Positions 1-8,526 of a stretch of DNA of 64,000 nt are shown in pieces. Every line of letters begins with the position of its first letter. Positions within the stretch are counted from its first letter, which is position 1. A program made the translations under genes and the position numbers. Below the pieces are notes generated by a model. It searched no databases and was not told the origin of the DNA. It worked only from the letters and a program-made list of their open reading frames with translations. This DNA comes from Pseudomonas azadiae (lineage in GTDB: Bacteria; Pseudomonadota; Gammaproteobacteria; Pseudomonadales; Pseudomonadaceae), in the NCBI RefSeq assembly GCF_019145355.1, contig NZ_JAHSTY010000002.1:1426001-1490000 (forward strand), in the 5' to 3' direction.

Positions 1-375
1 TTTGCATCCGATAGACAGGTCGCCAAACCTGATCGCCATATGGGCGACGGGGCGGACTATAAGCGGCATTGGGTTTGGGGGGCAACTGGAAGGTTGTAAG
101 CGATATGGATAGGAGGGGCGGTGCGACGATTCGACTTGCTCGTTAAGGCGGTGTGTCAGCGGCTAAATCTGTCATTGACCCGCTTTCGCGAGCAAGCCCG
201 CTCCCACAATTTTGACTGAGTTCGACACGCAATACCGGTCGGCCTTACGGCCGCCGGGAGAGCAAGCCGTCTCTCCACAGATCGCTAAAAAGTTGTGTAA
301 ATACCCCTGCTGCGATGACACCAACGCGAGCGGACCGCAGAATCGAAGCAGTTTTCAGATTCCGACGCTTTCTGC
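1..375. other. left-edge region without a convincing gene
   Basis: I see no supported coding sequence here. Open frames in the stretch are antisense or out-of-frame readings of the TauE/SafE gene end and of a REP element. The region holds one REP singlet (181-208) and otherwise unremarkable GC-rich sequence, probably the upstream region of a gene lying outside the window. Confidence 0.4.
181..208. repeat. REP singlet (gcgagcaagcccgctccc type)
   Basis: The sequence cgcgagcaagcccgctccca is the reverse complement of the common Pseudomonas extragenic palindrome ending in GGGCTTGCTCGCG. Only one copy of the element is seen, so it is a singlet and not a REPIN doublet. It lies outside genes. Confidence 0.65.
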
Positions 376-1122
376 TCACCAGAACAACATCCTCAATGCC
401 AAAGCGATCACGATTGTATTGAAAACTGACTCCATCCATTGGTCGCCCTTCTTTAGCGCGAACTTCGCGCCGGCATCCGCACCCAATAGCGTGCCAATAA
501 CCAGGCAAGCTCCGTACGGCCAGTTAATGATGCCATTTACGCCGAAGATTATAAGTGAGCCCGCCGAGAGGATGAGCCCGCCGACTTTGCGGGTACCCAC
601 CGATTCGCTGATGGTTTTTCTGAAGAAGATAATGAATAGATACGTCGAAAGTTTGGCTTGTCCACCGAATAACCCGCCGATCATTCCTACCGGAATGAAG
701 AGGATATAGCCAAACAGACGCCTGATCGCTGAGGAAGGTGTTTCGCTGGCAGAAGGTTTTCTTATCAGGGACAGTGCGACGAGCAGCAATGTCAGCGCGC
801 CAATGACTTTGTGCAGCAGTGCTGGATCTATTTGAAGGAGCAGGCTCGCTCCTCCCAGAGCGCCGGCCAGCCCCAATGCCGCAGCCGGAACGGCCAACGC
901 ATAATCGACCTTTCCTTGAGTATGAAAGTGTCGCAGTCCGGCAACCATGGTCCCTACCGAAGCCAGGCGCGCGGTAGCGATCGACGACTGGGCCGGAATT
1001 CCCAGCCAGATCATCACCGGGACGGTTAAAAAAACACTCCCTCCCGTGTTGGTCCCAACGAACCCCGTTATTATTCCGAGGAGAACCAGACCGACGCCTG
1101 TCAACCACTCATGACCCATCAT
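376..1122 (-). CDS. TauE/SafE family sulfite/anion exporter-like membrane protein
   Basis: The 248-residue protein is almost entirely hydrophobic, with about eight predicted membrane segments. It has the two-half layout of the TauE/SafE (DUF81) permeases: a glycine-rich first helix (GIITGFVGTNTGG) and a second glycine-rich repeat after the central loop (GMIGGLFGGQAK). The family exports sulfite, sulfoacetate or other small organosulfur anions across the inner membrane; the substrate cannot be told from sequence. Two ATG codons in tandem (1122 and 1119) could start it, and neither has a strong ribosome site. It stands alone between the window edge and a P-loop gene on the same strand, 72 bp away. 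Family assignment is good and function is inferred. Confidence 0.85.
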   Translation of the reverse strand: MMGHEWLTGVGLVLLGIITGFVGTNTGGSVFLTVPVMIWLGIPAQSSIATARLASVGTMVAGLRHFHTQGKVDYALAVPAAALGLAGALGGASLLLQIDPALLHKVIGALTLLLVALSLIRKPSASETPSSAIRRLFGYILFIPVGMIGGLFGGQAKLSTYLFIIFFRKTISESVGTRKVGGLILSAGSLIIFGVNGIINWPYGACLVIGTLLGADAGAKFALKKGDQWMESVFNTIVIALALRMLFW

Positions 1123-1194
1123 GTTGAGGTGCTCGCATTGCTGTATCGGGAATCGGCGGTCACATGAAGCTTTGCGGGTTGTCCCGATTTCGAG

Positions 1195-1737
1195 CTACTG
1201 CGCCGTTTGCGACGCTGCACGAATCACATCCGCCGCCATCTGCTCCGCACTGCTCATCCCGTCAACGCGTATGATCGGGACCGTCTGGCGTGATAGCCAC
1301 GCCTCGTGCCGCGCTCGGTTGCGTTCTGGAAAGTTCGGGTCGTCATACTGCGAAGCCCATTCCCGAAAGGCCACATGTATTTCATGCATGTCACCACCCG
1401 GTGCGATCCGGTCTCCAAACTGCGCGTTTTCACGTGCAGCGAGCCGTTCAAGGCGAACAGTGGTCGGGGTCACAACGAATACAATCAGATCCGCATCGCC
1501 AATCAACGCATCTCCCCAACCCATGCAGGAACCGCTCAGCACCCAATCGCCGCTACCGAGTGCTTGCTGCATCAATGACACACGATCACGGGGTGGACGT
1601 TTGGTTGTAAACGGTGGGTCCGTTGGTATCCAGTAGAAGTGATCGACATCGACCTGGCGTATATCAAGCTGCGTTGCGAGGTTTCGACCCAGGGTGGTCA
1701 CGCCTGCGCATGAGGCGCCGGTGATGTAGAGCCGCAT
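1195..1737 (-). CDS. P-loop NTPase / small-molecule kinase-like protein with lysine-less Walker A
   Basis: The start is placed at 1737 because GGAGGA (1741-1746) sits just upstream and the protein then begins directly with strand beta-1, MRLYITGASCAG. This gives about 180 residues. The fold looks like an adenylate-kinase/shikimate-kinase-like P-loop enzyme, with a Walker-A-like GASCAGVTTLG at the N-terminus and an acidic DVDHFYW segment near residue 32. The usual Lys of GxxxxGK[ST] is replaced by Val. Related AAA-type proteins with GASGxGTTTLG are known, so this may be a family trait and not damage. The substrate is unknown. A longer frame to 1797 is open but lacks a better ribosome site. Confidence 0.7.
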   Translation of the reverse strand: MRLYITGASCAGVTTLGRNLATQLDIRQVDVDHFYWIPTDPPFTTKRPPRDRVSLMQQALGSGDWVLSGSCMGWGDALIGDADLIVFVVTPTTVRLERLAARENAQFGDRIAPGGDMHEIHVAFREWASQYDDPNFPERNRARHEAWLSRQTVPIIRVDGMSSAEQMAADVIRAASQTAQ

Positions 1738-1797
1738 TTTTCCTCCATTTGTCATTCTGGCTATCAATTTGCCGCTGAGTGTCGTGATGCCAGACAC

Positions 1798-2157
1798 CTA
1801 GCCACCCATGCTCAAAACACCCTCTTGATTGCGACGCACGTCCACTAGCTCATCTTCCATCTCGCCAGCAAAGAAGCCACAGGTATACGAGGCGGTACCG
1901 TCGGGCTCAATCCAGATATCAAACACTTTTGAAGGGGCGGCACTTTCAACCGCTCTGGCAGCCATGACTTCTACTGCACTCAAATCTGCGATCAAGGCAG
2001 GCAACAGCGCATCTGCACTGCGTAAACGCGCCGGGTAATCGGCGCCGATGGGCACACGAACGCAAACACGCAAGCTGGAGCTGTTGCCGGGAACCAGTGC
2101 TTCAACAAACCCGTGTTCCTGGAATTCGCCAATGATGGAGTTTTTGAGGGGTTCCAC
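1798..2157 (-). CDS. conserved hypothetical protein (119 aa)
   Basis: A GTG start at 2157 is preceded by AGGA at good spacing, which supports translation. The protein is 119 residues, soluble and acidic in the C-terminal half, with no signal peptide, membrane segment or recognisable motif. It lies 33 bp downstream of another small unknown gene on the same strand and may form a two-gene unit with it. I do not recognise the family. Confidence 0.6.
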   Translation of the reverse strand: MEPLKNSIIGEFQEHGFVEALVPGNSSSLRVCVRVPIGADYPARLRSADALLPALIADLSAVEVMAARAVESAAPSKVFDIWIEPDGTASYTCGFFAGEMEDELVDVRRNQEGVLSMGG

Positions 2158-2190
2158 TGAGGTGTCCTTTGCTGATTCGAAGTCAGGATG

Positions 2191-2478
2191 TCAGGTGTGG
2201 AGCCGATCGAACAATTGTTGCAGGAATGCGTCACCCGCCGTGGAGTCTGAAAGCAAATAATGCCCAGACCAAATGTCCCAGCCAGCCGCGAGGCTGAAAT
2301 CGGCGCACTGGAAGTCGGGGTGAATCTGTTCATCCAAGCCGAAGCCTGGCGATCCGACTCGTTGGAATCCGTGTTGATTGACGAGTCTGTCGGCCAGCGA
2401 GTGCCAAAACGCGTCAGGCACCTCGTTGAGGTCCAGAGTCAGATGACCATTGGCTGCGGTGTGAAGGGTTGGGCTCAT
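2191..2478 (-). CDS. hypothetical protein (95 aa)
   Basis: A 95-residue soluble protein with many aromatic residues (FWHSL, GWDIWSGHY) and no recognised domain. ATG at 2478 is preceded by GGTGA at short spacing. It is followed closely by a second small unknown gene on the same strand. Codon use is like that of its neighbours, which favours a real gene, but the function is unknown. Confidence 0.55.
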   Translation of the reverse strand: MSPTLHTAANGHLTLDLNEVPDAFWHSLADRLVNQHGFQRVGSPGFGLDEQIHPDFQCADFSLAAGWDIWSGHYLLSDSTAGDAFLQQLFDRLHT

Positions 2479-2524
2479 GGATCACCGTTCAATCTGCTCG
2501 AAGAGTGCTCACGCATTCGCAACG

Positions 2525-2881
2525 CTACTCCTGCACGGTCCAGACCGCCAGTTCATACCCGTCAGGATCGGTGAAGTGGAACCTGCTGCCTCCGGGGAAC
2601 GAAAATGTCTCGCGGGTGATGACAGCGCCCAGGCCTTTGAGCCGCTGCTGCGTGGCGTCGAGGTCATCGGCGTACAAGATGACCAGAGGGCCACCTGGTC
2701 TTACCGGCTCTCCGGTGGTCAAGCCACCGGTGAGGCGGCCATCGCTGAATTCGCTATAGCTGGGGCCGTAGTCGACGAATGTCCAGCCGAACGCCTGGCC
2801 GTAGAATGCTTTGCTGCGGGCAATGTCGCTGACGTTGAACTCGATGTTGTCGATTTGCCGGTCTTTACCGCGGACGCTCAT
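2525..2881 (-). CDS. VOC family (glyoxalase/bleomycin-resistance fold) protein
   Basis: With the start at 2881 (AGGAAGG about 6 nt upstream) the protein has 118 residues. It shows the vicinal-oxygen-chelate pattern: an N-terminal IEFNVSDIARSKAFYGQAF repeat, a central VILYADDLDATQQRLK segment and a C-terminal FHFTDPDGYELAVW. These match single-domain glyoxalase-like proteins that act as dimers on small electrophiles or drugs. The metal-ligand positions are not all obvious, so catalysis is unproven. A longer frame (to 2914) has no better start. Confidence 0.85.
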   Translation of the reverse strand: MSVRGKDRQIDNIEFNVSDIARSKAFYGQAFGWTFVDYGPSYSEFSDGRLTGGLTTGEPVRPGGPLVILYADDLDATQQRLKGLGAVITRETFSFPGGSRFHFTDPDGYELAVWTVQE

Positions 2882-3034
2882 GCTTGCCTTCCTGGCTGAT
2901 GTGTAGAGCGGCAAGTGTAACGTAAGTTTATTTCTTGATGAATGCGGGAACTAAGGCGGCAGCGTAGTGCATTGCCTTGCGCCGTCGGTCTGCCTCAGAC
3001 TCAATGCACAATCGATTGTTCAGGGAAGCATGGA

Positions 3035-4195
3035 ATGACACTCAGGGTGATGGTGATCGGTGGCTACGGCAACTTCGGCAGCATCGTTTGCCGGCATTTG
3101 GCGCAAGCGACGGGCATCGAACTGGTGATTTCGGGACGCGACCCCCATAAGCTGCAGCGCAAACTCGATGAGTTGAACGCGCAGTTCGATACCGTTTACG
3201 AAGGCTGGTGTGGCGATGCCTTGGGGGCCGGGTTCGCTGGCGTTCTGCGGTCGAACGGCATTGGGTTGGTGATTCATACCGGTGGCCCTTTTCAGGGGCA
3301 GCCCTATGCCGTTGCCCAGCACTGCATCGAGGCGGGCGTGAACTACTGCGACCTGTCCGACTGCCGCACCTTCGTCAATGGCGTGGGCGTCTTGGATACG
3401 CAGGCCAAGCAGGCGGGCGTGGCGATACTCAGTGGTTGCAGTTCAGTGCCGACGCTGTCGTCCGCGATCCTCGATCAGTACCGGTATCGCTTCTCGCGCA
3501 TCGACTCGATCGAGCACGGCATTTCTTCCTCGGCCAAGATGCCGGGCCTGTCGACGGTCGAAGGTGTGCTCGCCTATGCGGGTAAACCGATCAAGCAACT
3601 GCGCAATGGCCAGGTGCATGAAGTGGTGGGTTGGCAAGACCTGACGCTGCGCAAGTTGCCTCAGCTCGGCACGCGGGTGCTGGCCAATGTGGACGTGCCC
3701 GACATGGATATATTCGCCAGCCGGTATGGCGCCCGCACCTTGAGTTTCAAAGCGGGCGCGGGGCTCAAGCTGGGTGGCGTCGCCAACTGCGTGTTGGCCC
3801 ACGCGCTGCGGGTGGGGATCGTGCGTGATTATCAGGCCTGGGCTGCACGGTTGCATCGGCTGGGCACCTGGTTCGAACGATTGGGCGACGGCAAGAGCGC
3901 GATGTACATCGATGTTCAGGGCTTGGGTGCCGATGGCCTTCCCTTGTCGTTGGCGGTGCAACTGACCGCCTTGAATGATAAAGGCCCGCAAATCCCCAGT
4001 TGCGCCGCTGTCGCACTGGCGATCAAAATCGCCCAAGGCTACTCGCCGGAACCCGGCGCGCGGCCGTGCGTCGGCGAAGTCACCGTCGATGAGTACCTGA
4101 CAGCCATCAACGACCCGGCGAACCTTAGCCTGGACGTGCGTTTCTCTGACGCGCATGCCACGCCACTGCACACAACGCCAGCCCGGCCACATTGA
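3035..4195 (+). CDS. saccharopine dehydrogenase NADP-binding-type oxidoreductase
   Basis: The start is set at ATG 3035 (AGGGA upstream), which puts the Rossmann fingerprint at the very N-terminus: MTLRVMVIGGYGNFGSIV. The 386-residue protein has an NAD(P)-binding domain (residues about 1-130) followed by an alpha/beta domain typical of saccharopine-dehydrogenase-like and trans-acting enoyl-reductase-like proteins. The substrate cannot be inferred. The 3' end runs 71 bp into the convergent DoxX-like gene, so the last codons of both genes share DNA. Confidence 0.8.
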   Translation: MTLRVMVIGGYGNFGSIVCRHLAQATGIELVISGRDPHKLQRKLDELNAQFDTVYEGWCGDALGAGFAGVLRSNGIGLVIHTGGPFQGQPYAVAQHCIEAGVNYCDLSDCRTFVNGVGVLDTQAKQAGVAILSGCSSVPTLSSAILDQYRYRFSRIDSIEHGISSSAKMPGLSTVEGVLAYAGKPIKQLRNGQVHEVVGWQDLTLRKLPQLGTRVLANVDVPDMDIFASRYGARTLSFKAGAGLKLGGVANCVLAHALRVGIVRDYQAWAARLHRLGTWFERLGDGKSAMYIDVQGLGADGLPLSLAVQLTALNDKGPQIPSCAAVALAIKIAQGYSPEPGARPCVGEVTVDEYLTAINDPANLSLDVRFSDAHATPLHTTPARPH

Positions 4196-4511
4196 GCGAT
4201 ACAGGGTTAAACGCCGCCCTGAGCATCGCTGGGCTGACCAACGCCACATCCACCAGCAGCCCCGTCAATGCCATCGCCGCCACCGCGATCGGCCAGGGGC
4301 TGCGCGGCGAAAGCACGATCCATAACGCCAGGGCAATCTCCCCAACGCCCGCCAGCGTCGCGAACAACTGCACCTGCTCGATCCCATGCGCCTGCATCAT
4401 CGACTGCTCATCCGCGCTGAGCCACAGCAGCTTCGGCACCAGCCCGTGGTAAGCGAACACGAACGCCAGGCCGCCTCGGGCGATCCAGTTGATCCGCGCC
4501 AAGGCGTTCAC
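4125..4511 (-). CDS. DoxX-like membrane protein
   Basis: The 128-residue protein has four hydrophobic segments and a short polar C-terminus, the layout of DoxX-like inner-membrane proteins. It starts with GTG at 4511, and the G-TGA overlap with the stop of the upstream DCC-type gene suggests translational coupling. AGGGG lies about 5 nt upstream. DoxX-like and DCC (DUF393) proteins are often neighbours, which supports a shared redox role at the membrane; that role is inferred. Its 3' end overlaps the convergent saccharopine-dehydrogenase-like gene. Confidence 0.75.
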   Translation of the reverse strand: MNALARINWIARGGLAFVFAYHGLVPKLLWLSADEQSMMQAHGIEQVQLFATLAGVGEIALALWIVLSPRSPWPIAVAAMALTGLLVDVALVSPAMLRAAFNPVSLNVAGLALCAVAWHARQRNARPG

Positions 4512-4960
4512 AGCGGCCCCTTCAAAAAGCGCTGTTTATGATCCGGGTGTGGCAACAGGCAGGTGTCGTATCGGCCAAAGAGCCGATAGCGGTTGCGTGC
4601 GATGCGATCGTAAGCCCAATCCCGAAGCCTGCGTGGGATGGCGCGCAACAGCAGCAAGGGACGCCAAGCGGCGGGCAGTTGCGCGATGATTTCGAACACC
4701 GCGTCCGAGCGCACCCAATAGTGGTGGTCGCGGACGACCGCCAAGGTGTCGAACTGATCCAGTGGCAACCCCGCCCAGGCCAGCAAGGATTGCCCCTCGG
4801 GGGATTGCACGGCTGCCAGCCTTAGGCGCCGTTGGTGGTCATGGCGAATCAGGAACCTTGCCCAACCGTTGCACAGCTTGCACACACCGTCGAATAACAC
4901 CACGGTCTCGCCGGGCTGAAGCAAAGGCGCGGGGGAAGGGCGGGTTTGGGTGGTGGCCAT
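4508..4960 (-). CDS. thiol-disulfide oxidoreductase DCC family protein (DUF393)
   Basis: The defining DxxCxxC motif is present as FDGVCKLCNGW near residue 24, in a 150-residue thioredoxin-like protein without signal peptide. The rest matches the DUF393 pattern with the WVRSDAVFEIIAQL segment and a basic, tryptophan-containing C-terminal half. It is the first gene of a two-gene unit with the DoxX-like gene (4-bp overlap). Physiological partners of DCC proteins are not established; a disulfide or electron-transfer role is inferred from the CxxC pair. Confidence 0.85.
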   Translation of the reverse strand: MATTQTRPSPAPLLQPGETVVLFDGVCKLCNGWARFLIRHDHQRRLRLAAVQSPEGQSLLAWAGLPLDQFDTLAVVRDHHYWVRSDAVFEIIAQLPAAWRPLLLLRAIPRRLRDWAYDRIARNRYRLFGRYDTCLLPHPDHKQRFLKGPL

Positions 4961-5017
4961 GAGCGTGGGTCCAGTGCGGTCGATTTAGCCTGGATCATAC
5001 CCGGGTTCTGCACGATT

Positions 5018-5670
5018 CGTGGGCGCTGTCGAGCCTTGGCGAGACTGGAAGGCGGCGGTATTGCTGGGATTTTCTGCGCCTGACCCACCGCTTTCGCAGC
5101 CTCGCTAAAGCTCGACAGCTCCCACAGGGGATTTGCGTTGCCGGCGGAATCTCGGTTATGCCTGCGAACACAATCTCTGCCGCAGCGTAGCCCAACTGTG
5201 GGAGCTGTCGAGCCCCGGCGAGGCTGCGAAGGCGGCGGTACGGCTGACGTTTTCTTCGCCTGACCCACCGCTTTCGCAGCCTCGCTAAAGCTCGGCAGCT
5301 CCCACAGGGGATTTGCGTTATCGGCGGAATCTCGTTGTGCCTGCGAACACAATCTCTGCAGCGAAGCAGGTCAAATGTGGGAGCTGTCGAGCCCCGGCGA
5401 GGCTGCGAAGGCGGCGGTACTGCTGGCACTTTTTTCGCCTGACCCACCGCTATCGCAGCCTCGCTAAAGCTCAGGAGCTCCCACAGGGGACCTGCTTTGT
5501 CGGCTGGATCTCGTTGTGCCTGCGAACACAATCTCTGCCGCAGCGTAGCCCAACTGTGGGAGCTGTCGAGCCCCGGCGAGGCTGCGAAGGCGGCGGTATT
5601 GCTGGCATTTTTATCGCCTGGCCCACCGCTATCGCAGCCTCGCTGAAACTCGGGAGCTCCCACAGGGGAT
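5018..5670. repeat. tandem array of a 179-bp intergenic repeat (about 3.6 copies)
   Basis: The anchor tgtgggagctgtcgag recurs at 5197, 5376 and 5555, with a degenerate first copy at 5018, giving an exact 179-bp period. Each unit has two parts. The first is an imperfect long inverted repeat of about 110 bp, from tgtgggagctgtcgag to gctcgacagctcccaca. The second is a spacer of about 65 bp containing tgcctgcgaacacaatctct. Every open frame across it is a repeat artefact. The length resembles the R178 intergenic repeat family described in P. fluorescens SBW25, but identity needs an alignment. Confidence 0.9.
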
Positions 5671-5701
5671 CGGTGCTCAATCTTGCAGCCGATTCATGAA
5701 C

Positions 5702-7039
5702 CTACCGCGAAACCAACGCCGCTGCGCTTTGTTCCTCTGTGCCCACGTCATGCAAGGAGATCCGCGAGGTTTCCGGCAACGCCAACCCGCCTGCCAGTGC
5801 CAGTAACGCCACCGCAATCAGGTAGAACGCAGGGGACAGATTGCTGCCCGTGGCGCTGATCAGCCAGGTCGCGACCAGCGGCGCGGTGCCGCCGAAGAGG
5901 GTATAGGCCATGTTGTAGGTGATCGCCGAGGCTGTGTAGCGCGTGCGGGTCGGGAACGTTTCCGATAACAGCGCCGCCGTGACTACGCCACACAGCACTG
6001 CCCCCACCGCCAGCAACATCACGCCGACAATAGACGCCGCGAACGAACCGGAACTGGCCATCAGGAACGATGGATACACCACGACGATCAACAACACGCA
6101 CGCGGTCATCACCGTGACCCGACGCCCCACGCGGTCCGAATACAGCCCCGCCAGCGGGCAGATCACCGCGGCAAAGATCAATGCAAGCAGCGACACCAGC
6201 AAGGCCAACGCCCGGCTCAGCCCGCCCGCCACTTGCAGGTACGTCGCAAAGTAGGTGGTGAACATATAAAACGACAGCGCCGTCAGCGACACAAAAGCGC
6301 CCAGGCAGCAGATCGCCGCACCATGGTTGCGCAAGGTGTCCTTGAGTGGGGAGTGGGCCACCGCGTGTTCCTGTTTCACGGCCTCGAAGGCCGGCGTTTC
6401 ATCCAGCTTCCAGCGCAGGTAGAGCCCCACCAGGCCCAGCGGTGCGGCGATCAGGAACGGCAGGCGCCAACCCCAACTGCCCATTGCCTCGGCGGACAAT
6501 GACGCTTCCAGGGCGTACGCCACCACGGCTGCGGCGGCGAAGGCGGAAAACGTCGACACCGGCACGAAGCTGCCGTACCAGGCGCGTTTATCACTGGGCG
6601 CGTGCTCCATCAGGTAGGCGCAGGCTCCGGCGTATTCGCCCCCGGCCGAGAAACCTTGCGCGCAGCGGATCAGCGACAATAGGATCGGCGCCGCGACGCC
6701 GATGGCGGCGTAAGTGGGGAGCAGGCCGATCAAGGTGGTGGCGGCGGCCATCAACAGGATCGTCATGGCCAGGGTGCGTTTGCGGCCGATCCGGTCGCCA
6801 AGCATGCCGAAGAAAATACCGCCCAAGGGCCGGAACGCAAAGGCCACGGCAAACACCGCAAAGGTCTTCAGCAGCGCGGCGCTGGCATCGCCACTGGGGA
6901 AAAACTGTTGCGCGATGGTGGTGGCGAGGAAGCCGTAGACGGCGAAGTCAAACCACTCGACGAAGTTACCGATGCCGGCGGCGATGATGACTTTTCGCAG
7001 GGTTTGGGGGCTGACCTGTTCGGTGGATGGGCTCGTCAT
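5702..7039 (-). CDS. MFS transporter, metabolite:H+ symporter (MHS) family
   Basis: The start is placed at ATG 7039 (MTSPSTEQ...), giving about 445 residues, the normal size for this family. Twelve membrane segments are apparent. Diagnostic MHS sequences are GNFVEWFDFAVYGFLA in helix 1 and the loop 2-3 signature GDRIGRKRTL, repeated as SDRVGRR in the second half. Relatives such as KgtP, ProP and ShiA move carboxylates, proline/betaine or shikimate with protons; the substrate here is not predictable. The extra N-terminal 38 residues of the longest frame have no ribosome site and unusual composition. The gene follows the 179-bp repeat array. Confidence 0.85.
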   Translation of the reverse strand: MTSPSTEQVSPQTLRKVIIAAGIGNFVEWFDFAVYGFLATTIAQQFFPSGDASAALLKTFAVFAVAFAFRPLGGIFFGMLGDRIGRKRTLAMTILLMAAATTLIGLLPTYAAIGVAAPILLSLIRCAQGFSAGGEYAGACAYLMEHAPSDKRAWYGSFVPVSTFSAFAAAAVVAYALEASLSAEAMGSWGWRLPFLIAAPLGLVGLYLRWKLDETPAFEAVKQEHAVAHSPLKDTLRNHGAAICCLGAFVSLTALSFYMFTTYFATYLQVAGGLSRALALLVSLLALIFAAVICPLAGLYSDRVGRRVTVMTACVLLIVVVYPSFLMASSGSFAASIVGVMLLAVGAVLCGVVTAALLSETFPTRTRYTASAITYNMAYTLFGGTAPLVATWLISATGSNLSPAFYLIAVALLALAGGLALPETSRISLHDVGTEEQSAAALVSR

Positions 7040-7189
7040 GGGGGAAGGCCTCGGTGTGGCGGGGGATGACCGATTATCCGGGCAGGCGCGCGGGCGACGG
7101 GGCCCAAAAGAGTCGTCCGCATAGTCAGCAGCGACTTGCTGGCAATGGAGCACGCACGAAATGGGCCAAGTCAGGCGCAGGGATGACGG

Positions 7190-8122
7190 TTACCGAGGCG
7201 CAGGCCGAGGCGCCTTGCGATACGTCAGCAGCACAATCCCCGTCACGACAATCACACCTCCCGCCAGCTGCCCGGCGCTGAGCATTTGATCGAGCACGAT
7301 CCAGCCCATCAGCAATGTCGCCAGCGGCTCAATGTTCATCACCGGTGCGTTGCGCGGCATATCCAGGCGCGGTACTGAGATGAACAGCACGATAAACCCG
7401 GTCCCATACAGCACCACCAACGTGGCCAGTGCCAGCCAGCCGGTGCTGGTCGCCGGCGGGTTCAGGCCGCCCGGCAGGGCGCCAGTCAAGCCTGCGAGGT
7501 TGACGCTGCTGAACACGATGAAAATCGTCAGCAGGCTGCGCACCGAACCGCGTACCTGGGACAACTTGTGATCGGTGATCCACAGCGCGCAGGCGAATGC
7601 ACAGGCGGCGCAGAAGGCCAGGCTTACACCGAGCAGCCATTGCGGGCCGAGTTCGGTGCTGCTTGAGAGGCGGCCTGGTACGTCAAGGACGAACACCAGG
7701 CCCACCAGGATCAGGCCCATCAGCAAGGCGGTGCGAGCGGTAGGACGCGGGCCGCCGCAGGCCCAAGTGAGCAGTGCCAGCAAGATCGGGAACACGTTAC
7801 CCAACAGCAGCGCCAGCGCGACCGGTACACGTGCCACGGCGGAATAAAGGCACAGGCTTTGGGTGGCGATGAGTACGCCCAACAGCCCTTGCCAGCGCCA
7901 CGCACCTGGCGGCAGGCGCAGGCTTTGGCGCTGCCACAGCACCAGCACGGCCAGCACCAACAAGGTGCCGCCTGAGCGCAACAGGATGGCCAATAGCACG
8001 CCGGCACCATCATCGAAGGCGACGCGCGCGGCGATGTGGTTGCCTGCAAAGGCACAGCCCATGCACAGCAGGATCAACACGGCGATGTGGCGGGAGAAAG
8101 GAGTGGGGGCAGGGGGCGTCAT
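7190..8122 (-). CDS. EamA/DMT-superfamily transporter
   Basis: The 310-residue protein has ten hydrophobic helices arranged as two EamA repeats (about residues 12-145 and 165-300), the classical drug/metabolite transporter layout. Near the end of the second repeat, NAPVMNIEPLATLLMGWIVL matches the conserved EamA pattern. Such proteins usually export amino acids or metabolites, and the substrate is unknown. It is separated by 150 bp from the downstream MFS gene on the same strand. Confidence 0.85.
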   Translation of the reverse strand: MTPPAPTPFSRHIAVLILLCMGCAFAGNHIAARVAFDDGAGVLLAILLRSGGTLLVLAVLVLWQRQSLRLPPGAWRWQGLLGVLIATQSLCLYSAVARVPVALALLLGNVFPILLALLTWACGGPRPTARTALLMGLILVGLVFVLDVPGRLSSSTELGPQWLLGVSLAFCAACAFACALWITDHKLSQVRGSVRSLLTIFIVFSSVNLAGLTGALPGGLNPPATSTGWLALATLVVLYGTGFIVLFISVPRLDMPRNAPVMNIEPLATLLMGWIVLDQMLSAGQLAGGVIVVTGIVLLTYRKAPRPAPR

Positions 8123-8526
8123 GGCGGGCTCGAGCAGTTGGCGCCACCGTCGAGGATGGCAGATTATTTTTAGTTGTCGTACAACATTGCGAGGGATTTG
8201 TAGCGCGTTTTAATCGAAGGGGCAAGGAAGTACTTTCTGGAAGTTGCTTAAGACCTTGTATTTACATGTTCTGATTCGGTTCGCGTAAGCCGTTCCGCCG
8301 AGTCGAGTAAATCGATTAAAACCGGTAACGGAATAGAGATCGTATGACTGGTCGAGGCCATTCCGCGTCCATAGCCTGGGGCAATTCGACCGCCCCAGTT
8401 TCGCCCACCGGAATATTTTTGCTCAACTATGCTTTGAGCGTTAAAGGAGCTTTTTGACCATCGGACGGCCTCAATATGCAACATGGCATGCCGATAGACT
8501 TGATATGACCCAAGAGGCGGCTTTCC
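8123..8526. other. intergenic region between divergent EamA and PAS-chemoreceptor genes
   Basis: About 400 bp, AT-richer than its flanks, lie between two divergently transcribed genes and should hold both promoters. A minus-strand frame (8248-8559) is open, but it crosses the start of the chemoreceptor gene and has no ribosome site I trust, so I do not call it. No repeat or RNA gene is evident. Confidence 0.4.

Noticed and set aside
4995..5663. Repetitive open frames in the 179-bp array (both strands)
   Set aside because: They only restate the DNA repeat; codon patterns are periodic with the array and no start site is supported.
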